Positions 1 to 8,861 of a stretch of DNA of 64,000 bases are shown piece after piece (positions within the stretch are counted from its first letter, which is position 1; each line of letters begins with the position of its first letter). The notes under the pieces were generated by a model. It ran no database searches. It was not told where the DNA came from and saw only the letters and a list, made by a program, of their open reading frames with translations. The stretch is from Sphingosinicella sp. BN140058 (GTDB lineage: Bacteria; Pseudomonadota; Alphaproteobacteria; Sphingomonadales; Sphingomonadaceae). The translations under genes were made by a program, and so were the position numbers. The stretch spans positions 434,001 through 498,000 of the forward strand of contig NZ_CP035501.1 of assembly GCF_004135585.1 (NCBI RefSeq), written 5' to 3'.

Positions 1-19
1 GCGTCCTCGCGCCGCATCG

Positions 20-1372
20 TCAAAGCGCATACCTTGCCCGTTGCGGCCGGCTCAGGAGCGCGTTCGCGGCATCGTCGCCGAGGAAACGCTCGGCCAGGGG
101 ATCCCAGCGCAGCCGCCTCCTCGTCTTCATCGCAATGTGGTGGAGCAGGCAGGTCGAGCAGGCCCGGTGGCCGATCTCGGCCGGGGCGCTCAGCGGCGCT
201 CCGGTCCTGATCGCATCAAGCCAGTTGCGATGCTGCTCAGGCGCTTTCAGCAGATGCACTTCGTCCGGCCCGATCACGCTGGCCAGGATCTTCGGATCGC
301 TCGCCTGCAGCGGCATGATCTGCGGCCCGCCCGGATCGCTCGCCGTCACCGATCCGCTCCGGGTGACGAAGATCCACCCCTTGTCGCCAACGAACTTCAC
401 CCCGTTGGGGAGCGCGCCGGAGATCGTCATGGTCATCCCGTTGGCATAACGGGCGTGGGTCTCGAACGGGCCGTGCACGTCCCACAGGCCGCTCTTGGGA
501 AACTCGGCTCTGCCCCAGATTTCCACCGGGCCGCTGCGCTCCATGTCCATGCCCCAATGGGCGATGTCGACATGGTGCGAGCCCCAGCCGGTGATCATTC
601 CGGCGCCGAACTGCTCGCAACGCAGCCAGCCCGGCCGATCCTCAAGGCTGTTCTGCGGATGGACCCGGATCTCGGTGTAATAGACTTCGGGCGTCGTACC
701 GAGCCAGGCATCATAATCGAGATTGGCCGGAATCGGCATTGGCGGCGCCTCGGGGCCGGCGGGATCGCCGGGCAAGCCGATCTCGACATGCTTGAGTGCG
801 CCGATCCGGCCGTTGCGGACCAGCTCCGCCGCACGGTGGAATTGCGGCCACGGCTGCTGGCCACGCTGCTGGGAGCCGATCTGGAGCTTGCGGCCGGTCG
901 CCGCGACCGCATCGGCCATCGCCCGGCCTTCGGCGATGGTCAGCGACGCCGGCTTCTGCAGATACACGTCCTTGCCGGCGCGCACCGCCTGGATCGCCAG
1001 CGGTGCATGCTGGTGATCCGGAGTCGAGATCAGGACCGCATCGATGTCCTTGGCGGCGAGCAGTTCGCGATAGTCGGCGTGGATCCTGGTGCCCGAATAG
1101 CTCTTGCCGCTCTTCTCCGCATAGCCGGCATCGACCAAATCACGACCCGCGGCGAGCCGCCTGGTGTCGACGTCGCACACCGCGACGATCTGGGCGTCGC
1201 CATGCTTCATCACCTCCTTGATGTCGTGGCCGCGGCTGATCCGGCCGACGCCGATCGCGCCGATGGCGACACGGTTCGAGGGGGCATTCGCACCGAATAC
1301 GCTGGCAGGCACGATCATCGGCGCGCCGACCGCGGCCAGGCCCTTGATCGCAGTGCGTCTGGAAAGCTGCAT
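20..1372 (-). CDS. Tat-exported Gfo/Idh/MocA family oxidoreductase
   Basis: This 450-residue protein belongs to the Gfo/Idh/MocA family of NAD(P)-dependent sugar or cyclitol oxidoreductases. It begins with a twin-arginine signal (LSRRTAIKG followed by a hydrophobic stretch), so it is probably exported folded with its cofactor. A Rossmann segment (IGAIGVGRISRGHD) follows, then the family's QKPASL lysine-proline motif near residue 140 and a GWGSHHVDIAHWG active-site region. The start has a strong upstream GAGGAGG site. It is the last gene of a minus-strand operon behind a second Gfo/Idh/MocA protein and a cupin, with 11 bases between the two oxidoreductases. The substrate is not deducible; a carbohydrate is inferred from the family. 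Confidence 0.85.
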   Translation of the reverse strand: MQLSRRTAIKGLAAVGAPMIVPASVFGANAPSNRVAIGAIGVGRISRGHDIKEVMKHGDAQIVAVCDVDTRRLAAGRDLVDAGYAEKSGKSYSGTRIHADYRELLAAKDIDAVLISTPDHQHAPLAIQAVRAGKDVYLQKPASLTIAEGRAMADAVAATGRKLQIGSQQRGQQPWPQFHRAAELVRNGRIGALKHVEIGLPGDPAGPEAPPMPIPANLDYDAWLGTTPEVYYTEIRVHPQNSLEDRPGWLRCEQFGAGMITGWGSHHVDIAHWGMDMERSGPVEIWGRAEFPKSGLWDVHGPFETHARYANGMTMTISGALPNGVKFVGDKGWIFVTRSGSVTASDPGGPQIMPLQASDPKILASVIGPDEVHLLKAPEQHRNWLDAIRTGAPLSAPAEIGHRACSTCLLHHIAMKTRRRLRWDPLAERFLGDDAANALLSRPQRARYAL

Positions 1373-1383
1373 CCTTCCTCCTC

Positions 1384-2547
1384 TCAGGCCGTGACCGGCC
1401 GCGTCGCATTCTTCTGCGCGGTGAGCACCAGTTCGGCGGCGAGCAAGGCCTGCGCCTGATCCTGGGCAAGGCTGCTGCGCGTGACGATATCGGTGACGAA
1501 TTGCGGGCCGAACGGCAGCCGCACATTGGAGCAGTCGATATATTCGACACCCTTCCTGTCCGCGACGATCAGGTGGTTGCCGCCTGGGCGTCCGGCGACG
1601 TCGATATATTTCCTGAGCTCGATATAGCCGTCGGTGCCGAGCAGAAACAGCCGGCCGTCCCCCCAGGTCGGCAGCCCGTCGGGCGTGTACCAGTCGACCC
1701 TGATGTAACCGGTGCCGCCATTGCCGGTGACCATCATGTCGCCGAAATCCTCGAAGCCCGGCCTGTCCGGCCAGTGCAGATTGCCGGTCTGCGCCGCGAC
1801 CACATGGGCGTTGGTCGACCGCGTGTAGAACAGGAACTGCTCGGCCTGATGGCTGCCGATGTCGGTCAGGATGCCGCCATAGCGTGTCTTGTCGAAGAAC
1901 CAGTCGGGACGGCTTGGCGCATTCACCCGGTGGGGCGCGAGGTTCACCGTCTGCACCACCTTGCCGATCCGGCCCTCCTCGACGAGCTGCCCGGCATGCA
2001 CCGCCGCGCGCACTTCGAGGCGCTCCGAATACATGATCGCGAACTTGCGGCCGGTCTCCTTCACCGCCCGGCGAACGTCGGCGAGCTGGGCGAGCGACGT
2101 GATCGCGGGCTTGTCGCCGAGATAATCCTTGCCGGCACGCATCGCCCGGATGCCGAGCGGCGCGCGCAAATCGGGAATGGGGGCGCCGACGATCAGCTGG
2201 ATGCTCTTGTCGTCGAGAATTTCCGCCTCGCTGCGTGCCAGCCGCACGCCGTTGCCGTAGCGCTTGCGAAAGGTCGCGATCTGCGCGGGATCGGCTGCAT
2301 AAAAGGCGGTCGGCGTGCCGCCGCCGCGGATCATGGCGTCAGTCATGCCGTAGATGTGGGCGTGATCGAGGCCGATCACCCCGAACCGGATCCGATGCTT
2401 CGCCTCCGGTTCGGGACCGGCGGGCGCCTGCGATTCGGAGACTGCATTGCCCTGCGCCGCCGATTGCGCGAACGCGCTTCCGGCGAGCCCCGCCAATCCG
2501 GCGAGGCCGGCGCCCATCACCATCGCGCGGCGATCGAACGGATCCAT
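1384..2547 (-). CDS. Exported Gfo/Idh/MocA family oxidoreductase
   Basis: A 387-residue Gfo/Idh/MocA oxidoreductase, middle gene of the operon. The start at 2547 is chosen because it gives a signal sequence (MDPFDRRAMVMGAGLAGLAG, Tat-like) and an ACAGGAGAAAGA ribosome site; reading further upstream only runs into the preceding cupin gene. The dinucleotide-binding region is IRFGVIGLDHAHIYG, in which the usual GxGxxG is replaced by GLDHAH, a variant seen in some family members. GDKPAIT near residue 145 carries the conserved lysine. It is probably a partner or divergent duplicate of the next gene. Substrate unknown. Confidence 0.82.
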   Translation of the reverse strand: MDPFDRRAMVMGAGLAGLAGLAGSAFAQSAAQGNAVSESQAPAGPEPEAKHRIRFGVIGLDHAHIYGMTDAMIRGGGTPTAFYAADPAQIATFRKRYGNGVRLARSEAEILDDKSIQLIVGAPIPDLRAPLGIRAMRAGKDYLGDKPAITSLAQLADVRRAVKETGRKFAIMYSERLEVRAAVHAGQLVEEGRIGKVVQTVNLAPHRVNAPSRPDWFFDKTRYGGILTDIGSHQAEQFLFYTRSTNAHVVAAQTGNLHWPDRPGFEDFGDMMVTGNGGTGYIRVDWYTPDGLPTWGDGRLFLLGTDGYIELRKYIDVAGRPGGNHLIVADRKGVEYIDCSNVRLPFGPQFVTDIVTRSSLAQDQAQALLAAELVLTAQKNATRPVTA

Positions 2548-2560
2548 CTCTTTCTCCTGT

Positions 2561-3007
2561 TCAGCTTCGCGGCGTCGCCGCGCTCTTCCAGTTGACGACA
2601 TGATAGGTCGCCGGAACGCTGCCGACGTTGCGCAGGGCATGCGGTGCGTTGGCGGCGTTGAAGACGACCGAACCGGGCCCGATCCGCCTCCAGCTTCCGG
2701 CCGAGAGCACTTCGACATTGCCTTCGCGCACGATCACCAATTCTTCGTTGGGATGGGTGTGCGGGGCGTGCGAGCTGAGGCCAGGGTTCAACGTAGTGAC
2801 GTGGATTTCGAGTTCGTCGAGGGTTGCGGTGGGCTGGCGGACGAGATTGCGGATCGCGCTGACCTCGGTCTTCTCGGGCGCAAGCCGCTCCCAATCCCAC
2901 ACGGCCGGCCCCAGGATCGCCGGTTTACCTTCGGCATAGGCGCCGGCGGCGCAGGTGCCGGCGACAGCCGCCAGGGCCACGATCACGTCACGGCGCGTCA
3001 ATCCCAT
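2561..3007 (-). CDS. Exported cupin-domain protein
   Basis: A 148-residue single-domain cupin and first gene of a three-gene operon with two Gfo/Idh/MocA oxidoreductases; 13 bases separate it from the next start. The N-terminus (TRRDVIVALAAVAG) is a Tat-like export signal. The metal-binding cupin motif is visible as HAPHTHPNEELVIVREG, with three histidines and a glutamate, followed by the second motif ending NAPHALRNVG. A GGAGAG site lies before the start. Such small cupins may be sugar epimerases, isomerases or lactone hydrolases; the exact reaction cannot be told. Confidence 0.8.
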   Translation of the reverse strand: MGLTRRDVIVALAAVAGTCAAGAYAEGKPAILGPAVWDWERLAPEKTEVSAIRNLVRQPTATLDELEIHVTTLNPGLSSHAPHTHPNEELVIVREGNVEVLSAGSWRRIGPGSVVFNAANAPHALRNVGSVPATYHVVNWKSAATPRS

Positions 3008-3132
3008 CGCGTCTCTCCTGCCCGCGCGAATCTCTGCCGCGTTCTCGTCGGAAGCAGCTTAGCCGCAAATGTCGAGTGAGAAAGCCCCTCCCCGACGATC
3101 GTCGGTGCGCCAGGCGACGCCCCGGATCCGCG

Positions 3133-3513
3133 TCAGAGGCCGCCCTGAAAGGCGAAAGTGAAGCGTAAAGCGTGCGGGGAAGTCGGCGCGCCTGCTTTCC
3201 GCTCGGGCGAGACTGCGACCAGGGTAAGCGACCCATCGGCGACCTGGACCGGCGTGCCCAGCGTCAGATCGACCTGCTTGCGCCAGTTGCCGCCGAATAC
3301 CGTCGCGCGGAGCACGACGCGGCCGGCCCATATGCATTGGGTGTCGGCCGGGCACCGACTGTCCTCGATCAGGCGATCGGGTCGTACCCGCGGGCCCCCG
3401 GCATAAGCGAGCTGCCCGAGCGCCACCGGACCTTCGATGCCATGCGGTGGGGCGCCGCCCGCGCAACCGGCGAGTAGACCGAGCGGAACGAGGAGGAGAG
3501 GGACAGCTTTCAT
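3133..3513 (-). CDS. Small lipoprotein of unknown function
   Basis: A 126-residue predicted lipoprotein. The start at 3513 gives a short signal peptide with lipobox LLAGC (MKAVPLLLVPLGLLAGCAGG), so the mature protein should be lipid-anchored. The mature part carries two further cysteines (SRCPADTQCIWAG) that could pair, followed by beta-rich sequence. Similar CP..TQCIWAG patterns occur in small periplasmic hypothetical proteins; I do not know a function. Monocistronic. Confidence 0.7.
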   Translation of the reverse strand: MKAVPLLLVPLGLLAGCAGGAPPHGIEGPVALGQLAYAGGPRVRPDRLIEDSRCPADTQCIWAGRVVLRATVFGGNWRKQVDLTLGTPVQVADGSLTLVAVSPERKAGAPTSPHALRFTFAFQGGL

Positions 3514-3602
3514 GCTGCGTGTGCTGCCCCCGGACAGCTTGCCGCGCAATGAACCGCTTCCACGATACCGGGGTTCAGTTCGGCCGCGGCGCGCGCAATC
3601 TC

Positions 3603-3779
3603 CTAGCCGCCTCTTGCACCGTCCTCGCGCGTGCCGTCGCCGGTGGCAGGGACGTCGCTATTGTCGCCATCCTCCATGCCGAAGCGTGTCGTGCCACCTT
3701 CTCCGCCTTGCTGCGGCCGGCTGCGGTCGTCCTCGGGGTTCGGGGCCGCGGTCTCGCGGTGTTCGCCTTCATCCTGCAT
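3603..3779 (-). CDS. Small acidic hydrophilic protein
   Basis: A 58-residue, highly charged protein rich in Glu, Asp, Gly, Thr and Arg, starting MQDEGEHRETAAPNPEDD. It has no hydrophobic segment and is probably disordered. The start at 3779 is supported by an AGGAGA ribosome site six to seven bases upstream. The composition resembles short stress-associated sphingomonad proteins, but no family is recognised. Being short and low-complexity, it could still be spurious. Confidence 0.45.
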   Translation of the reverse strand: MQDEGEHRETAAPNPEDDRSRPQQGGEGGTTRFGMEDGDNSDVPATGDGTREDGARGG

Positions 3780-3832
3780 GCGCGCTCTCCTGAGAGTGAT
3801 CGCTGGTCCCAACCGACGAAAGCGGCAAGGGT

Positions 3833-4240
3833 TCACGGCATCCGGCGATCGGTCTGCGCAGCCCGGCGGCGGATCGCCTCCGAGACGAAGTGTTCGATGT
3901 TGATATTATGATCCCGCTCTACCGAAGCGACATAGGCCGCCAGATCGTCAGGCCTGGAATGCAGAATTCGCGCAGTGATTTGTGTGAACTCCGCCTCGGT
4001 GACGGCCGGATTGCCGCGGATCATCGATCTTTGCAGGATGGTGTGGGCAACCACCTCCAGCAACGCGCGGCGATAGGGGTCCTCGAGGAGCCGCTCCAGA
4101 TCCGACGCCGTGATCGGGAATTCGAAGGCGGCGCTGAAGAAGCCGGAGTCGACCGGGAGTCCGTAGATCAACCCGCCGTCGACCTCGTCGACATGCGGCT
4201 CGTAGCCTTCGCCCAGGCGCCGCACGGCATCGCCGCTCAT
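3833..4240 (-). CDS. Hypothetical protein, 135 aa
   Basis: A soluble protein of 135 residues with no recognised domain. The start at 4240 (MSGDAVRR) is preferred because a GGGAGGGG ribosome site precedes it. The C-terminal two thirds look helical (SDLERLLEDPYRRALLEVVAHTIL, then EFTQITARILHSRP), with no signal peptide. It is divergent from the ATP-grasp gene at 4426, sharing a 185-base intergenic region. Confidence 0.6.
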   Translation of the reverse strand: MSGDAVRRLGEGYEPHVDEVDGGLIYGLPVDSGFFSAAFEFPITASDLERLLEDPYRRALLEVVAHTILQRSMIRGNPAVTEAEFTQITARILHSRPDDLAAYVASVERDHNINIEHFVSEAIRRRAAQTDRRMP

Positions 4241-4425
4241 CGTCTCACCCCTCCCCCTTCCTGGCCGCGTGGTGTCTGTGCTGGGCATGCGTGCCGCAAC
4301 CAGCCGCACCGATCAATGCGCTCCCGCCACCCGTCGATTTGCCGCTCTTCGGAAAGAATTTGGACGGCGCTCATCCAAATGGGCCCGTTCCGGCATCCAC
4401 TCCATGACGGACAGGAGTGACGCTG

Positions 4426-5454
4426 GTGAAGCATCTCGAACAGAAGCAGGGACCGCTCGGCATTCTCGAAGAAGACAAAGCGCGGTTGCGCATCCTCTTC
4501 CTCGCCAAGCACGCGCTTTCGGGCGGGGTGCCCGACGGCGTCGACGGCACCCATGCGGTCTATCACGACGAAATGCTGAACACGCTTCGGGCGATCGGCC
4601 TCGATGTCACGCCGGCTACCGGCTTCGACGCCGTCTACCACCGGCCGGAGGCGGATTTCGTCGTGCCGCTGCTCAACCGGGCCGGCTTCGTCAACAGCGA
4701 GATGCTGGGGCCGCTACTGCTCGCGCGCCATGGTCTCCCCGCCCTGGGTGCGGCCCCGATCCTGCGCGGCCTTTCCGACGACAAACATCTGATGAAGATC
4801 GTCGCCACGCAGCTTGGCGTGCCGGTCACGCCATGGCAGACGATCCGTCGCGGCCAGGGCTCGGTGGCGCCGCCCGCCTTCGCCTGGCAGCGGCTGGTGG
4901 TGAAGCCCAATGCGAGTTCAGCTTCCTGGGGGGTCGGGATCTTCGATGCGTGGGACGCGGCGCAGGCGCATGCCGAAGCCCTCCTCGCCGCCGGTCACGA
5001 TGTCATCTTCGAGCCCTATGCGCCGCTGATCGACATCGCGGTTCCGGTGATCGGCGGCCGCGGACCCTGGCTTCTGCCCGCCACCGCATATAGCCCGAGG
5101 GATGCGGGACAGCTGCGCTCCTACGAAGAGAAAAGAGGCCTGGTCAGCGTTGCCGACGATCCTCTTGAAACGATCGAGGATGCCGATCTGATCGCCCGTC
5201 TCGAAGCGCAGACCCGTCTTCTCACCGCGGAATTGTGGCCGTTCGATTATGGCCGCTTCGAATATCGCTACGATCCGGCCACCGGCGACATTCGCTTCAT
5301 GGAAGTCAATCTTTCCTGCAATCTGTGGTCGCGCAAGACGATTTCCCGCGCCGCCCGCGTCGCCGGGCTCAGCCATGCCGATTTGGTCGAGACGATCGTC
5401 GCACACAGCCTGCTGCGGCAGCAGGTGGTGTGGCGCGTGGTTCACCGGCGCTAG
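4426..5454 (+). CDS. ATP-grasp ligase, D-Ala-D-Ala ligase-like
   Basis: A 342-residue ATP-grasp enzyme. The segment RLVVKPNASSASWGVGIF around residue 160 is the ATP-binding lysine/glycine-loop region, and FRFMEVNLSCNLWSRKT-type sequence near residue 285 carries the Mg-binding E and N. These resemble the C-terminal part of D-alanine-D-alanine ligase, but the N-terminal Ddl signature is weak, so the amino-acid substrates are uncertain. The start is GTG at 4426, giving ACAGGAG eight bases upstream; a GTG at 4417 overlaps that site. The next gene begins about 115 bases downstream. Confidence 0.7.
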   Translation: MKHLEQKQGPLGILEEDKARLRILFLAKHALSGGVPDGVDGTHAVYHDEMLNTLRAIGLDVTPATGFDAVYHRPEADFVVPLLNRAGFVNSEMLGPLLLARHGLPALGAAPILRGLSDDKHLMKIVATQLGVPVTPWQTIRRGQGSVAPPAFAWQRLVVKPNASSASWGVGIFDAWDAAQAHAEALLAAGHDVIFEPYAPLIDIAVPVIGGRGPWLLPATAYSPRDAGQLRSYEEKRGLVSVADDPLETIEDADLIARLEAQTRLLTAELWPFDYGRFEYRYDPATGDIRFMEVNLSCNLWSRKTISRAARVAGLSHADLVETIVAHSLLRQQVVWRVVHRR

Positions 5455-5571
5455 CCGCGTGCAGTTTACGAGGCTCAATCCCAGGGCGCTTAGTTTCCGC
5501 TTCCGCTCGCCGCGGCCTTCCTGCACATCGAAGGGAGACCGCAAGGCGCCGCGGCAAGGGGAGATGAGGTG

Positions 5572-5919
5572 ATGGATCGGGAACTTCTGCTGGCATTCGT
5601 GGCCTGCGGCTTCTTCATCGCCGTCTTCCACCTGTTGCGGCTGCGGCAGGATGCGCATCTGCACCAGACCTTGCAGGAGGCGATCCGGGCGAATTCGCCG
5701 ATCGTTCCGGAACTGCTCGAACAGTTGAAGCATCGGCCGCGCCGCCGCACCCAGACGACCGGCCTCGTGCTCTTCGCCATCGCAGCGGCGATCCTCGTTG
5801 CCGGTCTCGTCCAGGGCAGCGCCGCCGAGATCAAGAGCGCGGCGGCCGCGGCCGTGTTCCCCGCCTTCATCGGCCTCGTGATCTTCTGGCGCTCGCTGCT
5901 GAAGAGGCCGGGAGGCTGA
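5572..5919 (+). CDS. Small two-helix membrane protein upstream of ECF sigma factor
   Basis: A 115-residue membrane protein with an N-terminal transmembrane helix (LLLAFVACGFFIAVFHLL), a basic hydrophilic middle (LKHRPRRRTQTT) and one or two further hydrophobic segments. Its TGA stop is one base before the proposed start of the sigma factor, so the genes are translationally linked. Proteins in this position often tune the sigma factor from the membrane, but it has no zinc anti-sigma motif. Function inferred from context only. Confidence 0.65.
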   Translation: MDRELLLAFVACGFFIAVFHLLRLRQDAHLHQTLQEAIRANSPIVPELLEQLKHRPRRRTQTTGLVLFAIAAAILVAGLVQGSAAEIKSAAAAAVFPAFIGLVIFWRSLLKRPGG

Positions 5920-5920
5920 G

Positions 5921-6442
5921 CTGGACGAAGCCGGCGACGACGCCCTCGCCGCCGCCGCGGGCGGTGGAGACCGGACGGCGTTCAGCGCTCTGGTGCGTCG
6001 CCACGAGCGGGTCGTCCGCGGCTTCCTGATGCGGCTCGCGTCGGGCGATGCCGACGATCTCGCGCAGGAGACATTCCTGCGCGCCTGGAGCAGGGCGGAG
6101 ACCTATGGCGGCGGCGGGCGCTATCGCGCCTGGCTGCTCGGCATCGCTTGGAAGACCTTTCTGATGAACGCCCGCGCACGCAAGCGCCGTCCACTCGGCA
6201 GCGCCGATCCCGCTCCGGAACGCGCCGCACCGGTCGACACGGAGCAGGAGGCGATCGTCGCCGATGCGCTCGCGCGGCTGAGGCCGGAAGACCGGGCCGC
6301 GGTGCTGCTCTGTCACCTGCTCGGCCACAGCCACCACGAAGCCGCCGAAATTCTCGGCTTCCCCTTGGGCTCGCTGAAGAGCAGGGTCGCACGCGGCACC
6401 GCGCAGTTGCTGGCGCTGCTCGGCAATGGAGACACGCCATGA
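5921..6442 (+). CDS. ECF-type RNA polymerase sigma factor (apparent CTG start)
   Basis: A sigma-70-family ECF factor of about 173 residues. Region 2 begins RTAFSALVRRHERVVRGFL and continues through DADDLAQETFLRAW (core-binding and -10 recognition); region 4 ends GFPLGSLKSRVARG (helix-turn-helix). No ATG exists upstream of region 2: the frame is open only from 5903. A GTG at 5993 would delete the first conserved helix. A CTG at 5921 has GGGAGG five bases upstream and gives the normal family length, so it is proposed as the start. The stop overlaps the ATG of the next membrane protein. Confidence 0.8.
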   Translation: MDEAGDDALAAAAGGGDRTAFSALVRRHERVVRGFLMRLASGDADDLAQETFLRAWSRAETYGGGGRYRAWLLGIAWKTFLMNARARKRRPLGSADPAPERAAPVDTEQEAIVADALARLRPEDRAAVLLCHLLGHSHHEAAEILGFPLGSLKSRVARGTAQLLALLGNGDTP

Positions 6443-6774
6443 CGTCAACCGACACCAGCGGCGATCTTGCGCGGATGCTCGCTTTTCCCGAGCGCGGTCC
6501 CGACGAGATCTTCGTACAGCGGGTAAACCGGACGATCGACATCGAGATCGCCGATCGCCTCGCCAAACAGGCGCGCCGAGAGGCGATTATCGTCGAATTG
6601 CTCGCCGCCGGCGCCTTGCTGGTCGCGGCGCGCCAGCTGATCGCCAACGGCACCGACGTCGCCAATCTGGTGTTGCCGCTGGTCAGCGAACTCGGCGCGC
6701 TGACGATCCTCGCCGCCACCCTTTTCCTGCTGGTCGCGTTGGTCTCGGAAGAAGGGATCGAACGGACGCGTTGA
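6439..6774 (+). CDS. Small membrane protein, possible anti-sigma partner
   Basis: A 111-residue protein whose ATG overlaps the TGA of the ECF sigma factor (ATGA). It has a cytoplasmic N-terminal half (FVQRVNRTIDIEIADRLAKQARRE) and two hydrophobic helices (VELLAAGALLVAARQL and LTILAATLFLLVALV). Position and topology fit a membrane-bound regulator of the sigma factor; there is no HxxxCxxC zinc motif. No family name is assigned with confidence. Confidence 0.65.
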   Translation: MTSTDTSGDLARMLAFPERGPDEIFVQRVNRTIDIEIADRLAKQARREAIIVELLAAGALLVAARQLIANGTDVANLVLPLVSELGALTILAATLFLLVALVSEEGIERTR

Positions 6775-6827
6775 GGACTGGTGCCCCGGCAAGGCGCCCG
6801 CGGCAAACCGCCGGAACACTTCCGCGC

Positions 6828-7208
6828 TTACGCGAACACCATCTTCCTGCGCAGCGCATAGGTCAGCTGGAACCCAGCGGCGATCCCCGCCAGCTTCGAT
6901 GCCAGCGGCGGCACACCCGCATATTGCCCTGCCCCGACGATCGCTGCGGTAACGGCGAGACCGGCGACCGCGGAGACCACGAACAAGGCCTGCTGCCGCC
7001 GGCGCCCGGCACCGTGGCCGGCAAGGCGATCGCCGAAGACGAGGCGGCTGGAGGCGAGCCAATGCACGGCAATGCCCGCGCTGTAGCCGGCGACCGAGGC
7101 GGGCAGCGCTGCGATGCCGACGGCGAGGCCGGCAAGAAACAGGGACATGTCGAAGCCAAGCGCGCCGACGCTTACGGCGACATAGCGCAGGTAGACGGGT
7201 GGGATCAT
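6828..7208 (-). CDS. GtrA-like membrane protein
   Basis: A 126-residue protein with four predicted transmembrane helices, typical of the GtrA family thought to help move polyprenyl-linked sugars across the inner membrane. The start at 7208 (MIPPVYLRYVAVS) fits family N-termini; the C-terminus reads FQLTYALRRKMVF, the usual GtrA ending. It begins eight bases after the stop of the FAD-dependent gene at 7216, so the two form an operon likely concerned with cell-surface glycans or glycolipids (inference). Confidence 0.8.
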   Translation of the reverse strand: MIPPVYLRYVAVSVGALGFDMSLFLAGLAVGIAALPASVAGYSAGIAVHWLASSRLVFGDRLAGHGAGRRRQQALFVVSAVAGLAVTAAIVGAGQYAGVPPLASKLAGIAAGFQLTYALRRKMVFA

Positions 7209-7215
7209 TGCCGTC

Positions 7216-8730
7216 TCAGGCGGCCAATCGCCGCGGCACCAGCCGCTCGGAGGCGAGTGCGGCGTTGCGGCCGTCGGCTTCGCCTTCGTGGCCGGATTCG
7301 TGATATTCGGCATCCTCGTTGACCGCCCAAACGTCGTAGACGCGCGCGCCCGCCTCGATGTTGCGGACGGTGAGCATGGCCGTCATCATCGCATGGTCCT
7401 GATTGTTGTAGCGGTGCATGCCGTTGCGGCCGACGAGGTGCAGGGTCGGGTACAGACGCTCCAATTCGCTGCGCATCGCCTCGACATTGTCCTTGTAGAC
7501 GTCGTCATAGACGGGATAGGCCTTTTCCTGCCGCACCACCTGTCCGCCTTCGATCGCGGCCGGATCACACAGGCCGAGCACGCCCATCTCCTGCCTGGCG
7601 AGTTCGACGAGATCGGCATCGTCCATGCTCCACAGGCCATCGCCCTCGAAACAGAAATATTCGAGGCCGACGCAGGCGAGCTCGGGATCCGGCACCATTT
7701 CGGGCGACCAGCTGCGGAAATTCTGGATGCGGCCGACCTTCACCTTGCTGTCGTGGATGTAGATCCAGTTGTCGGGAAACAGGTCTTCGGAGCGGATCAT
7801 CAACGCGACGGTCAGGAAATCGCGATATTTGAGGTCGGCGGCCGCCGGCAGGCTCTCGGGCAAAGGGTGGATGCGGGTGGCGAGCTCGCGCATCGGCGCC
7901 GAGGAGATGACGTGGGCGGCATCGAGGATCACCGTCTCGCCGTCCGCATCGCTCGCCGCGACCCGCCAGCGGCCGGTGGCGCCATCCTGCGAGAGCTGCT
8001 GGAGATGGTGCCCCATCAGCACCCGGTTTCCGCCGGCGACGACGAAGTCGCGCGCCGCTTCCCACATCATGCCCGGGCCCTTCCTGGGATAGCGGAAGCT
8101 TTCGAGCAGGGTCTTGGTCTCCATGCCATCATTGGGCCGGCGGTTGAGCCCGAGCGAGCGCTTCAGGCCGTCGAGCACGGCGCCGCCGAGGCTCAGCCCC
8201 TTGATCCGCTGCGAGGCCCAGTCGGCCGAGATGTCGCTGCAGGCCATCCCCCACACCTTCTCGGTATAGGTCTTGAAGAAGATCGAGAACAATTTGCGGC
8301 CGAACTGATTGACCGTCCAATCCTCGAACGAGTTCACCTGCTTGTTGGGAAACAGCTTCGACCTGGCGAACGAGGCCATGCACAGGGTCGAGCGCCAGAT
8401 GCCCAGGTTCCACAGCGCCTCGAACGCACGCAGCGGATAGGAATAGAAGCGGCCTTCATAATAGATGCGGCTCATCCGCGGCCGGACGATGAAATCGTCG
8501 GGCAGGATCTCGTTCCAGAGGTCGACCACTTCCTTCGACTTGGAGAAGAAGCGATGGCCGCCAATGTCGAAGCGGAAGCCCCGATGCTCGACGGTGCGAC
8601 TGATCCCGCCGACATAGACCGGGTCCTTTTCGATCACGACGACCGAATAGCCCTTCTTCGTCAGCTGATAGGCGGCGGTGAGCCCTGCCGGCCCGGCCCC
8701 GATGATCGCAACGTCGACCGAATGCCCCAT
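7216..8730 (-). CDS. FAD-dependent oxidoreductase, UDP-galactopyranose mutase-like
   Basis: A 504-residue flavoprotein. The N-terminus (VAIIGAGPAGLTAAYQL) is the FAD-binding Rossmann motif, followed by the ribose-binding glutamate in VVIEKDP and GGHRFFSKSKEV, typical of the amine-oxidase/UDP-galactopyranose-mutase-like branch. It ends with a GRNGMHRYNNQDHAM segment that closes the FAD site. Family members are linked to surface polysaccharide and glycolipid synthesis. It is co-transcribed with GtrA. True UGM activity is not certain because this branch is longer than classic Glf (about 370-390 aa). Confidence 0.8.
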   Translation of the reverse strand: MGHSVDVAIIGAGPAGLTAAYQLTKKGYSVVVIEKDPVYVGGISRTVEHRGFRFDIGGHRFFSKSKEVVDLWNEILPDDFIVRPRMSRIYYEGRFYSYPLRAFEALWNLGIWRSTLCMASFARSKLFPNKQVNSFEDWTVNQFGRKLFSIFFKTYTEKVWGMACSDISADWASQRIKGLSLGGAVLDGLKRSLGLNRRPNDGMETKTLLESFRYPRKGPGMMWEAARDFVVAGGNRVLMGHHLQQLSQDGATGRWRVAASDADGETVILDAAHVISSAPMRELATRIHPLPESLPAAADLKYRDFLTVALMIRSEDLFPDNWIYIHDSKVKVGRIQNFRSWSPEMVPDPELACVGLEYFCFEGDGLWSMDDADLVELARQEMGVLGLCDPAAIEGGQVVRQEKAYPVYDDVYKDNVEAMRSELERLYPTLHLVGRNGMHRYNNQDHAMMTAMLTVRNIEAGARVYDVWAVNEDAEYHESGHEGEADGRNAALASERLVPRRLAA

Positions 8731-8861
8731 GTCTCAACCCACTCCCGAAAGCCGATCCTCGCATAAGGCGGCCAAGGTTGAGGATTGGTTAAAGCAACGG
8801 TAACTTCCGTAACCGGTTCGTGAATGGGCGCAGGTGTCCGGCTCTCAACCGTCGGCGCGGC

